A stretch of 64,000 nt of DNA from Pseudomonadota bacterium. GTDB taxonomy: Bacteria; Pseudomonadota; Gammaproteobacteria; Burkholderiales; Burkholderiaceae_C. Within the stretch, counting starts at the first letter, position 1, and every line of letters begins with the position of its first letter. The notes below the pieces were generated by a model, which was not told where the DNA came from, ran no database searches, and was given only the letters and a program-made list of their open reading frames with translations. The stretch covers positions 62,001-126,000 of the forward strand of contig JAEWIF010000056.1 of assembly GCA_023387335.1 (NCBI GenBank), written 5' to 3'. The translations under genes and the position numbers were made by a program. This document shows positions 8,176-17,870 of the stretch, in pieces.

Positions 8176-8850
8176 TCAGATCACCCCGAGCCAGCAGGCG
8201 CGCTGGATGGCCGCCAGCTTGTTGTCCACCCTCAGCTTGCCCATCGCGTTGGCCAGGTGGTAGTTCACCGTTCGTTCGGAGCAGTGCAGGCGCTGGGCGC
8301 TTTCGCGGGCGGTCAGGCCCTGGAAGGCGAGCAGCAGGCACTCGCGCTCGCGCGGGCTGAGCGTGGACCGCTCCGCGGCGATGCACTTGCGCACCACCGG
8401 CCAGACGTTCAGCGCCGACCAGACCAGCGAGGCGGCCTCGGCCCGGTCATTGAGCTCGCGCGGGCTGAACATGAAGCATTCGAAGGCGCGGCCCGCGGGC
8501 AGCGGGAACTCGACCCGCACCACCGTCTGGAAGCCATGCGCCAGCCAGAGCAGACGCCAGCGGGCGGCGGTCTGCTGGTCGGCCTTGGCGATGTACTGCC
8601 AGGCCACCAGCGGCGCGTCGGAGTCGCGCCAGCGCGCACCGAAATCGTGACTCTGCGCCAGCGCCTGGGCGGCGCCGTCCATGCCGGGAGGATGGACCGC
8701 GACCACCTGGCGGTCGTCGCTGGTGCCGAAGGGATCGGGACCCAGCACCGCGATCGCCTCGACCGACGACTCACGCAGCGCTCCGACCCACTCCGCGAGG
8801 ACCGTGTCGAGATCGGAGCTGTCAAAATTACCAGGGCTTGCCATCGGCAC
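8176..8850 (-). CDS. LuxR-type HTH transcriptional regulator
   Basis: A 224-residue protein with a C-terminal LuxR/GerE winged helix-turn-helix at about 162-222 (LSPREREC...GLTARESAQRLHCSERTVNYHLANAMGKL). The N-terminal 150 residues could be an autoinducer-binding-like or GAF-like sensor domain. No receiver-domain Asp pattern is seen, so it is not an ordinary NarL-type response regulator. The GTG at 8850 has GAGAA about 9 nt upstream; an ATG two codons later (8844) is an alternative. It is divergent from a response-regulator gene starting at 8978, with 127 bp between them. The pair may form one regulatory circuit (inference). Confidence 0.85.
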   Translation of the reverse strand: MPMASPGNFDSSDLDTVLAEWVGALRESSVEAIAVLGPDPFGTSDDRQVVAVHPPGMDGAAQALAQSHDFGARWRDSDAPLVAWQYIAKADQQTAARWRLLWLAHGFQTVVRVEFPLPAGRAFECFMFSPRELNDRAEAASLVWSALNVWPVVRKCIAAERSTLSPRERECLLLAFQGLTARESAQRLHCSERTVNYHLANAMGKLRVDNKLAAIQRACWLGVI

Positions 8851-8921
8851 GGTCGTGTTCTCGCACGGGGCTGAGACAATAGCAGCATCGTGTGCACCAA
8901 GCTGAGGTTGCCGCCCCTCCC

Positions 8922-8981
8922 ATGAACGAATCCGCCCCGGCCGTGACGGCGCGCGCCGGACGGAGAGCTAGCGGCGCATGA
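8922..8981 (+). other. Possible 19-codon leader ORF overlapping the response-regulator start
   Basis: A short frame, ATG at 8922 to TGA at 8979-8981, encodes 19 residues (MNESAPAVTARAGRRASGA). Its stop overlaps the ATG of the next gene at 8978 as ATGA. The overlap geometry would allow translational coupling, but the frame is short and has only a weak ribosome site, so it may be chance. Confidence 0.22.
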
Positions 8982-9946
8982 ATTTCCCGCTGTTCAACCG
9001 CCCCGGAGCCCTGGTCTTCCTGGATGACGACGCCGACTACCTCGAGATGTTGGCGTTGGCGCTGCCGCGCAAGTGGCGCGCCCGCCTGTTCGTGCGTCCG
9101 CGCGAATGCATCCGCCAGCTGCAGCAGGAACGCCCCTTCTGGGAGGCCGACGCCTGGAACCAGCAGCAGCTGGTCGACCAGTGGCGCGCGGGCCGCCCGC
9201 TGGTGCCGCAGATCCTGGAGTACTGGGCGCGCCAGACCGAGCGCTTCTCGCTCACCCGCGTGTTCGTGGTCGACTACTCCATGCCCGACATGGACGGCTT
9301 GCGCGTACTGGCCGAACTGGGCGACTGGCCAGGTTCGCGGGTGCTGCTCACCGGCCAGGCCGACGACCAGGTGGCCATCGACGCCTTCAACGCGGGCCTG
9401 ATCCAGCAGTTCATCCCCAAGCAGACGGCCGACATCACCGGCCACCTGATGGAAGTGGTGGAACGCCTGCAGGGCACGCCCCACCCGAACCACGCGCAGA
9501 CCTGGCGTGCCACGCTGCGGCCGGAGCAGGCCGCGCTGCTGCGCGAGCCGGACGTGGCGCGCGCGCTGTCGGCGCTGGCGGCCAAGCATTGGGTGGAGCA
9601 TGTGGTGATCGGTGATCCGTTCGGCGTGATCGGGCTGGATGCGGCGGGTTCGCCCAGCTGGCTGCAGCTGGAAACCGACACCGGCCTGCCGGCCCTGGCG
9701 GAAATGGCGCAATTGGAAGGCCTGGGGGCGGACGTGGTCGCCGACGTGCGCGAGGGCCGCAAGCTGGTGGACCTGGAAGTGACCCAGTCGCTGCGGCGTC
9801 CGCCGCAAGTGGCGAATGCGGTCGCCCTGGATGCCGCCCGCACGGTGTTCGCCGCCTGGTTCCCGCTGGAAGCCCCGGAAGGACTGGCCGACGCGGGCTA
9901 CAGCCGCTGGCTGGCGCGCCAGCCGCAGCGGCGCATCGACTCCTGA
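8978..9946 (+). CDS. Response regulator with expanded receiver domain
   Basis: A 322-residue protein whose N-terminal half is a CheY-like receiver. The acidic pocket is LDDD (15-18), the phospho-acceptor is Asp99 in VVDYSMPDMDG, the conserved Thr is 125 (LLTG) and the Lys is 148 (FIPKQT). The distance from acidic pocket to phospho-Asp is about 82 residues, against about 44 in CheY, so roughly 40 residues (about 45-90, rich in Trp, Gln and Arg) are inserted. The C-terminal 160 residues match no output domain I recognise and contain no HTH. GGAGAG lies 10 nt before the ATG. It is divergent from the LuxR-type gene. No sensor kinase is adjacent. Confidence 0.85.
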   Translation: MNFPLFNRPGALVFLDDDADYLEMLALALPRKWRARLFVRPRECIRQLQQERPFWEADAWNQQQLVDQWRAGRPLVPQILEYWARQTERFSLTRVFVVDYSMPDMDGLRVLAELGDWPGSRVLLTGQADDQVAIDAFNAGLIQQFIPKQTADITGHLMEVVERLQGTPHPNHAQTWRATLRPEQAALLREPDVARALSALAAKHWVEHVVIGDPFGVIGLDAAGSPSWLQLETDTGLPALAEMAQLEGLGADVVADVREGRKLVDLEVTQSLRRPPQVANAVALDAARTVFAAWFPLEAPEGLADAGYSRWLARQPQRRIDS

Positions 9947-10004
9947 AACCCCTGGACCTTGCATCAAAGCCCTATTGAAGGGCATGCAGGGCCGTCCGGG
10001 GCAA

Positions 10005-10034
10005 TGACCCCCTGTCATTCCTGACAGGGGGTCA
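10005..10034. terminator. Perfect 13-bp inverted repeat between convergent genes
   Basis: TGACCCCCTGTCA, a 4-nt loop (TTCC), then TGACAGGGGGTCA form an uninterrupted 13-bp stem between the response-regulator stop (9946) and the secA stop (10064). There is no U-tract. The position suggests a bidirectional terminator; a protein-binding palindrome is the alternative. Confidence 0.6.
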
Positions 10035-10063
10035 CCGACCCCAGACCTAGGCAGCCGCCGGCC

Positions 10064-12850
<2,787 letters not shown>

Positions 12851-12862
12851 GAACGAGGTGCA

Positions 12863-12968
12863 GCCCTGCCGCCCCGAAGGGCCCCGGCAGGGCAGCGAAA
12901 TCCTTTGGTGCCTAGCAGTTGGGGATGGACGAAGGCCGCTGCAAGCGGCCGGTCGGCGAAACCGCCGA
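12863..12968 (-). promoter_or_regulatory. Cluster of three hairpins between the M23 gene and secA
   Basis: Read toward secA, the first two stems are 12953-12968 (6 bp, AAAC loop) and 12934-12950 (7 bp, 3-nt loop), directly after the M23 stop. The third is 12863-12893, a 9-bp GCCCTGCCG/CGGCAGGGC stem with a 13-nt loop, ending 12 nt before the secA ATG. The first two may terminate the upstream gene. The last could occlude the secA ribosome site. No U-tract is present. Confidence 0.4.
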
Positions 12969-12970
12969 TT

Positions 12971-13924
12971 TTACCGCCGGGCCGCCGCCGCGAGTCGGCT
13001 GGAGGACAGGCCCGGCAGGTGCGCGCCGGCGTTGAGGAACTTCTGCGGATCCTGCGCGACGCCGTCGAGCATCACCTCGAAGTGCAGGTGCGGGCCCGTG
13101 GAGCGGCCGGTGGTGCCGACCTCGGCGAGTTTCTGGCCGCGCTTGACGAGGTCGCCCTTGCGAACGTGCACGCGGGAGGCGTGCGCGTAGCGCGTGACCA
13201 GGCCGTTGCCGTGGTCGACCTCGACCATGTTGCCGTAGGCGGAATGCGCCTCTTGCGCCACCACCACGCCACCTGCGGCGGCGAGGATCGGCGTGCCGGT
13301 GTCGGCCTGGAAGTCCAGGCCGGTGTGCAGCGCCGAGCGGCCGGTGAAGGGGTCGATGCGCCAGCCGAAGGCGGAGCCGATCGGGACGCCGTTCACCGGA
13401 TGCTGGGTGGGCACCATCATCTTGCGAACGCGCTGGTCGAAGAGGCGCGACTCGGCGACGGTGAACAGGTCGGTGCGGTGGTCGGTGAGGGCATCGAGCT
13501 CGTCGAGCGTGTGGCCCAGTTCTTCCATCGTGAGCGGACGGCCCGAGACCAAGGCACCGCCGCGTCCTGGCACCGCGCGGATCTCGGACGGGTTGACGCC
13601 GGCGAGGCCCGAGACGCGCTCACCCAGGGCTTCCAGTTGCACCAGCTTGGCCTGCATCTCGCCGAGCTTGCGCGCCATCGCATCGAGGTTCTCGCGCATG
13701 TAGCGCTCGCGCTGCGCGATCTCGTCCCGGACGACGAAGCGGACCAGCGTGCCGACCACCGGCCAGCCCTCGCGCGCGCCCTTCAGGATCACCCAGTGGT
13801 AGAGCGTGGCCACCGAGATGGTCAATGCCAGCGACAGGCCGATTCCCGCGAGCAGCAGGCGCGTGCCGCTCAGGTGGATGGCGCGGCTCTTGGCCAGCCA
13901 TGCATCCGTGATAATGAAATGCAC
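12971..13924 (-). CDS. Membrane-anchored M23 (LytM-type) peptidase
   Basis: A 317-residue envelope protein, a likely peptidoglycan endopeptidase or activator of amidases. A transmembrane helix at about 22-43 is followed by a coiled coil (about 68-105) and a C-terminal LytM domain (about 180-300). The zinc-binding set is complete: His200 and Asp204 (LHTGLD), His248 (YAH) and His279/His281 (HLHF), so it should be catalytically active rather than an EnvC/NlpD-type degenerate domain. The start is a GTG at 13924 with AGGAGAGGGGAAG upstream. It sits directly upstream of secA and only 25 bp from the divergent DUF721 gene. Confidence 0.9.
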   Translation of the reverse strand: MHFIITDAWLAKSRAIHLSGTRLLLAGIGLSLALTISVATLYHWVILKGAREGWPVVGTLVRFVVRDEIAQRERYMRENLDAMARKLGEMQAKLVQLEALGERVSGLAGVNPSEIRAVPGRGGALVSGRPLTMEELGHTLDELDALTDHRTDLFTVAESRLFDQRVRKMMVPTQHPVNGVPIGSAFGWRIDPFTGRSALHTGLDFQADTGTPILAAAGGVVVAQEAHSAYGNMVEVDHGNGLVTRYAHASRVHVRKGDLVKRGQKLAEVGTTGRSTGPHLHFEVMLDGVAQDPQKFLNAGAHLPGLSSSRLAAAARR

Positions 13925-13949
13925 TTGCTTCCCCTCTCCTCGTGCCCCC

Positions 13950-14258
13950 GTGAACCGTAAATTTCATCCCGTGACCCTGCAGCAGGCCGCCGAAGATTCG
14001 CCGACGTTGGCGAGGCTGGCGGAACTGGCACGAGAGTCCGGCGAACGGCTCCGGGCGGTTCAATCTCTTCTGCCCGCTGGCCTGCGTTCCGCCGTGAAGC
14101 CGGGCCCCATCGAGGGGACGGCCTGGTGTCTGCTGGTGGAAGGCAGCGCCGCGGCCGCGAAGCTGAGGCAGGTGCTGCCTGCGATGCAAGCTCAGCTGTG
14201 CGGCTTGGGCTGGGAGGTTACAGCAATCCGCATCCGGGTCCAAACCGCCTCCCGCTGA
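13950..14258 (+). CDS. DUF721/DciA-like protein
   Basis: A 102-residue protein with the DUF721 pattern: a helical N-terminal segment (LTLQQAAEDSPTLARLAELARES), then VQSLLPAGLRSAVKPGPIEGTAWCLLVEGSAAAAKLRQVLP and a final beta region. DUF721 proteins include DciA, a DnaB helicase loader or operator in bacteria without DnaC, so a replication role is plausible (inference). The GTG at 13950 gives VNRKFHPVTL; a second in-frame GTG at 13971 is a weaker choice. It is divergent from the M23 gene with 25 bp between the two GTG starts, so its promoter must lie inside that neighbour. Confidence 0.78.
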   Translation: MNRKFHPVTLQQAAEDSPTLARLAELARESGERLRAVQSLLPAGLRSAVKPGPIEGTAWCLLVEGSAAAAKLRQVLPAMQAQLCGLGWEVTAIRIRVQTASR

Positions 14259-14305
14259 GCCGCTGGACGGGCTTGCTGGCGACCTGAACGGCGCGTTGCG
14301 TGGAT

Positions 14306-14380
14306 TGGTGCCGATTGTCGGGATCGAACTGACGACCTACCGCTTACAAGGCGGTTGCTCTACCACTGAGCTAAATCGGC
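14306..14380 (-). tRNA. tRNA-Thr (anticodon TGT)
   Basis: A 75-nt cloverleaf on the minus strand including an encoded CCA end. The acceptor arms are GCCGATT/AATCGGC with discriminator A. The D arm is GCTC...GAGC, and the anticodon arm is ACCGC-CTTGTAA-GCGGT, giving TGT (Thr, ACN codons). The T arm is GTCAG-TTCGATC-CCGAC, with one A-C mismatch in the stem. Confidence 0.96.
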
Positions 14381-14429
14381 CCGGGGAAATTCTAGACGCC
14401 AGAGCTCCGGCGGGCGCGGCCCGCCGGCG

Positions 14430-14933
14430 TCACTTGATGCGCTTCAAGGCCGGCCGCGGGCCGGTGGGCGGCTTGGGCGGCTCGCCCTCGGGGCCGTTGC
14501 TTCCCGCTTCGGGCGTGACCAACTGGACCACCTTGCTGTCGGGTTCCGAAGGCGTGGCACCGGCGGCCGGCACGCTGCTCAGTGGCGAAGGCCGGGGCGC
14601 TTCGGCGCCGGGCGCGGGCACCGGGAAGGCCATGCCCTGGCCGTTCTCGCGGGCGTAGATGGCGATCACGCGGTTGACCGGCACCATGATCTCGCGCGCG
14701 GTGCCGGCGAAGCGGGCCTTGAACTCGATGAACTCGTTGCCCAGCTTGAGCGAGCTGGTCGCGTCGAAGCTGATGTTGAGCACGATCTCGCCGTTCTTGA
14801 CATATTCGCGCGGGACCTGGACGGTGTCGTCCACCTGCACCGCGACGTAGGGCGTGAGCCCGTTGTCGGTGCACCAGTCGTACAGCGCCCGGATCAGGTA
14901 CGGGCGAGTCGAGGTGGACTCCAGCGCGTTCAT
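14430..14933 (-). CDS. sspB: ClpXP protease specificity-enhancing factor SspB
   Basis: Adaptor that delivers ssrA-tagged and other substrates to ClpXP. The 167-residue protein starts with the folded domain (STRPYLIRALYDWCTDNGLTPYV, then NISFDATSSLKLGN and FKARFAGTAREIMVPVNRVIAIYARENGQGM, residues about 8-105). A long Pro/Ala/Glu-rich linker leads to a short basic tail (PALKRIK), the usual position of the ClpX-binding peptide. It follows sspA by 22 bp on the same strand, the normal sspAB operon order, and is followed by tRNA-Thr on the same strand. Confidence 0.95.
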   Translation of the reverse strand: MNALESTSTRPYLIRALYDWCTDNGLTPYVAVQVDDTVQVPREYVKNGEIVLNISFDATSSLKLGNEFIEFKARFAGTAREIMVPVNRVIAIYARENGQGMAFPVPAPGAEAPRPSPLSSVPAAGATPSEPDSKVVQLVTPEAGSNGPEGEPPKPPTGPRPALKRIK

Positions 14934-14955
14934 CGGCTCTTCGTTCGCCTTGCGC

Positions 14956-15567
14956 TTACTTGCGCATCACCTTCTCGGAAGGCGTGAGCGCTTCGATGTA
15001 GGCCGGGCGCGAGAAGATGCGTTCGGCGTACTTGAGCAGCGGCGCGGCGTTCTTGGACAACTCGATGCCATAGTAGTCCATGCGCCACAGCAGCGGGGCG
15101 ATGGCCACGTCGAGCATCGAGAAGTTCTCGCCCAGCATGTACTTGTTCTTCAGGAACACGGGCGCGAGCTGGGTCAGGCGATCGCGGATGTGCGAGCGGG
15201 CCTTCTCCAGCGCCTTCTCGTTGCCCTTGGAGGCACGCGATTCCAGCGTGCTCACGTGCACGAACAGTTCCTTCTCGAAGTTGAGCAGGAACAGGCGCAC
15301 GCGGGCGCGGTCGACCGGGTCGCCGGGCATCAGCTGGGGATGCGGGAAGCGCTCGTCGATGTACTCGTTGATGATGTTCGACTCGTACAGGATCAGGTCG
15401 CGCTCGACCAGGATGGGCACCTGGCCGTACGGGTTCATGACGTTGATGTCCTCCGGCTTGTTGTAGAGGTCGACGTCGCGGATCTCGAAGTCCATGCCCT
15501 TTTCGAACAGGACGAAGCGGCAGCGGTGGGAGAACGGGCAGGTGGTTCCCGAGTAAAGCACCATCAT
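14956..15567 (-). CDS. sspA: Stringent starvation protein A (GST-fold)
   Basis: SspA is an RNA-polymerase-associated protein with a glutathione S-transferase fold that supports survival under starvation and acid stress. The protein has 203 residues. The N-terminal thioredoxin-like domain is seen as MVLYSGTTCPFSHRCRFVL and NPYGQVPILVERDLILYESNIINEYIDERFP, followed by an all-helical C-terminal domain. Two tandem ATG codons occur at the start (15567 and 15564). It precedes sspB and is separated from petC upstream by an intrinsic terminator at 15595-15616, so sspAB likely has its own promoter. Confidence 0.95.
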   Translation of the reverse strand: MMVLYSGTTCPFSHRCRFVLFEKGMDFEIRDVDLYNKPEDINVMNPYGQVPILVERDLILYESNIINEYIDERFPHPQLMPGDPVDRARVRLFLLNFEKELFVHVSTLESRASKGNEKALEKARSHIRDRLTQLAPVFLKNKYMLGENFSMLDVAIAPLLWRMDYYGIELSKNAAPLLKYAERIFSRPAYIEALTPSEKVMRK

Positions 15568-15594
15568 GTCAATGGCTCCTTGGCAAAAGTGAAA

Positions 15595-15616
15595 ACACGG
15601 TCGTTATCGACCGTGT
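15595..15616 (-). terminator. Intrinsic terminator after petC
   Basis: A perfect 9-bp stem ACACGGTCG/CGACCGTGT with a 4-nt loop. Read on the minus strand it is followed by TTTTCACTTTTG. It lies about 50 bp past the petC stop and just upstream of sspA, so it ends the petABC transcript. Confidence 0.85.
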
Positions 15617-15664
15617 CGTTGGGGGCGGCGCCCGGCTCCGCCGGGTCGTTGCGCTGCCTCGTGT

Positions 15665-16426
15665 CTATCGCACGTCCTTCCAGTAGGCCGCGTTGAGTCG
15701 CCAGGCGAAGAAGGTGAACACCAGCAGGAAGATCATCACCCACACGCCGACCCGCACTCGCTGGTTCTGGGACGGCTCGGCCATCCAGGACAGGTAGCCC
15801 ACCAGGCTGGCGACGGCCTGGTCGTACTGACCCGGAGTCATCGTGCCGGGACTGACTTGCCTCCAGCTGCGGAACACCTGGACGTCGTGGCCGTGGCTCT
15901 TGACCGTGTCGAACACCGGCTCACGCACGCCCTGCAGCTCCCACAGGGCATGCGGCATGCCCACGTTGGGGAAGGCCAGGTTGTTCCAGCCGGTGGCCTT
16001 GGTCGGGTCCTGGTAGAAGGTGCGAAGGAAAGTGTAGAGGTAGTCCGCGCCGGTGCCGCCATGGCCCGAGCGCGAGCGGGCGATCAGGGAGAGATCGGGC
16101 GGGTTGGCGCCGAACCACTCCTTGGCCTGCTTCGGATCGATGGCCGACTTCATCGTGTCGCCCACCTTCTCGGTCGTGAACAGCAGGTTGTCCTTGATCT
16201 GCTGCTCCGTCAGGCCGATGTCGCGCAGGCGGTTGTAGCGCATGAAGGTCGCGGAGTGGCAGCTCAGGCAGTAGTTGACGAACAGCTTGGCGCCGTTCTG
16301 CAGCGCCGGCAGATCGTTCGTCATGGCGGGCGCCTTGTCCCACGCGATGCCTTCCGAAGCGGCCTGCGCGGGCACGGACAACAGGGCCGACAGCGAAACG
16401 GCCAGGGAGAGGAGGAGCTTTTTCAT
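15665..16426 (-). CDS. petC: Ubiquinol-cytochrome c reductase, cytochrome c1 subunit
   Basis: Membrane-anchored c-type cytochrome that passes electrons from the Rieske protein to soluble cytochrome c in complex III. The 253-residue protein has a Sec signal peptide (LLLSLAVSLSALLSVPAQAA) and the heme-binding CLSCH at residues 53-57. A probable axial Met lies in FPNVGMPHAL, and one C-terminal anchor helix spans about 225-246. It is the third gene of the petABC operon, 19 bp after petB, and is followed by an intrinsic terminator. Heme attachment would need a cytochrome c maturation system such as the CcsB seen at the far end of the window. Confidence 0.97.
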   Translation of the reverse strand: MKKLLLSLAVSLSALLSVPAQAASEGIAWDKAPAMTNDLPALQNGAKLFVNYCLSCHSATFMRYNRLRDIGLTEQQIKDNLLFTTEKVGDTMKSAIDPKQAKEWFGANPPDLSLIARSRSGHGGTGADYLYTFLRTFYQDPTKATGWNNLAFPNVGMPHALWELQGVREPVFDTVKSHGHDVQVFRSWRQVSPGTMTPGQYDQAVASLVGYLSWMAEPSQNQRVRVGVWVMIFLLVFTFFAWRLNAAYWKDVR

Positions 16427-16445
16427 TCTGGTCGTATCCCCGGGA

Positions 16446-17858
16446 TCAATGCGCGGCGAAGGTGATGCGCTCCGGCACCGGCTTGGGCTCGCCCAGGCGG
16501 CTCCACCACGGCATCAGCAGGAAGAAGCCGAAATAGAACAGCGTGCCGACCTGCGAGACCCGCTCGCCCAGGGGCGAGGGCGGCTGCACGCCCAGGTAGC
16601 CCAGCACCAGGAAGACGAGCACGAACACGGCGTACACCCACTTGTGCCAATCGGGACGGTAGCGGATGGACTTCACCGGGCTGTGGTCCAGCCAGGGCAG
16701 GAAGAACAGGATGATCACGGAACCGCCCATCACCACGACGCCCCAGAACTTGGCGTCGATGACCAGCATCAGGAGGATGGTGACGGCGGCGGCGGCCACC
16801 GCGATGGCCTTGCCGATCGCGCCCATGCGCGACTTGACCAGCGCGAAGGCGGCGCCCGCGGCCACGCACACGATCAGCGCGTACATCATCTCGGTGGTGA
16901 TGGCGCGCAGCATCGAGTAGAACGGCGTGAAGTACCAGACCGGCGCGATGTGCGACGGGGTCTTCAGCGGGTCGGCCGGGATGAAGTTGTTGTACTCCAG
17001 GAAGTAGCCGCCGAACTCGGGCGCGAAGAAGATCACCGCCGAGAACACCATCAGGAACACCGACACGCCCAGGATGTCGTGCACCGTGTAGTACGGATGG
17101 AAGGGGATGCCGTCCAGCGGCTTGCCGTTGGCGTCCTTGGGCGCGTTGGGACCCTTGATCTCCACGCCGTCGGGGTTGTTGGAACCGACGTCGTGCAGGG
17201 CCAGCAGGTGGGCGACCACCAGGCCCAGCAGCACCAGCGGCACCGCGATCACGTGGAAGCTGAAGAAGCGGTTCAGCGTCGCGTCGCTCACCACGTAGTC
17301 GCCGCGGATCAGCAGCGCCAGGTCGGGGCCGATGAAGGGGATGGCGGAGAACAGGTTCACGATCACCTGCGCGCCCCAGTAGGACATCTGGCCCCAGGGC
17401 AGCAGGTAGCCCATGAAGGCTTCGGCCATCAGCACCAGGAAGATGGCGCAGCCGAAGATCCAGACCAGTTCGCGCGGCTTGCGGTAGCTGCCGTACATCA
17501 GCCCGCGGAACATGTGCAGGTAGACGACGATGAAGAACGCCGAGGCGCCCGTGGAGTGCATGTAGCGCACCAGCCAGCCCCAGGGCACGTCGCGCATGAT
17601 GTACTCGACCGAGGCGAACGCCAGGGTGGCGTCCGGCTTGTAGTGCATCACCAGGAAGATGCCGGTGACGATCTGGATCACCAGCACCAGCAACGAGAGC
17701 GAACCGAAGAAGTACCAGAAGTTGAAGTTCTTGGGCGCGTAGTAGCCCGAGAGGTGCTTCTCGTACTCGGCGAAGGCCGTGGGGAAGCGGTTCTCCAGCC
17801 AGTTATTGAGCTTCTGGCCCGCGGTGGCGTTCGGGGAGATTTCCTTGAATTCAGCCAT
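16446..17858 (-). CDS. petB: Ubiquinol-cytochrome c reductase, cytochrome b subunit
   Basis: The core membrane subunit of complex III, carrying two b hemes and both quinone sites. The 470-residue protein shows the N-terminal four-helix heme bundle (LVLVIQIVTGIFLVMHYKP, FFIVVYLHMFRGLMYGSYR, GYLLPWGQMSYWGAQVI). It also shows the Qo-site PDWH-type/PEF region, here FFAPEFGGYFLEYNNFIPADP, and several later membrane helices. The length exceeds the usual 400-430 because of extra C-terminal helices. It lies between petA and petC with 12- and 19-bp gaps, so all three are one transcript. Confidence 0.97.
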   Translation of the reverse strand: MAEFKEISPNATAGQKLNNWLENRFPTAFAEYEKHLSGYYAPKNFNFWYFFGSLSLLVLVIQIVTGIFLVMHYKPDATLAFASVEYIMRDVPWGWLVRYMHSTGASAFFIVVYLHMFRGLMYGSYRKPRELVWIFGCAIFLVLMAEAFMGYLLPWGQMSYWGAQVIVNLFSAIPFIGPDLALLIRGDYVVSDATLNRFFSFHVIAVPLVLLGLVVAHLLALHDVGSNNPDGVEIKGPNAPKDANGKPLDGIPFHPYYTVHDILGVSVFLMVFSAVIFFAPEFGGYFLEYNNFIPADPLKTPSHIAPVWYFTPFYSMLRAITTEMMYALIVCVAAGAAFALVKSRMGAIGKAIAVAAAAVTILLMLVIDAKFWGVVVMGGSVIILFFLPWLDHSPVKSIRYRPDWHKWVYAVFVLVFLVLGYLGVQPPSPLGERVSQVGTLFYFGFFLLMPWWSRLGEPKPVPERITFAAH

Positions 17859-17870
17859 GTCTGCCTCGGT

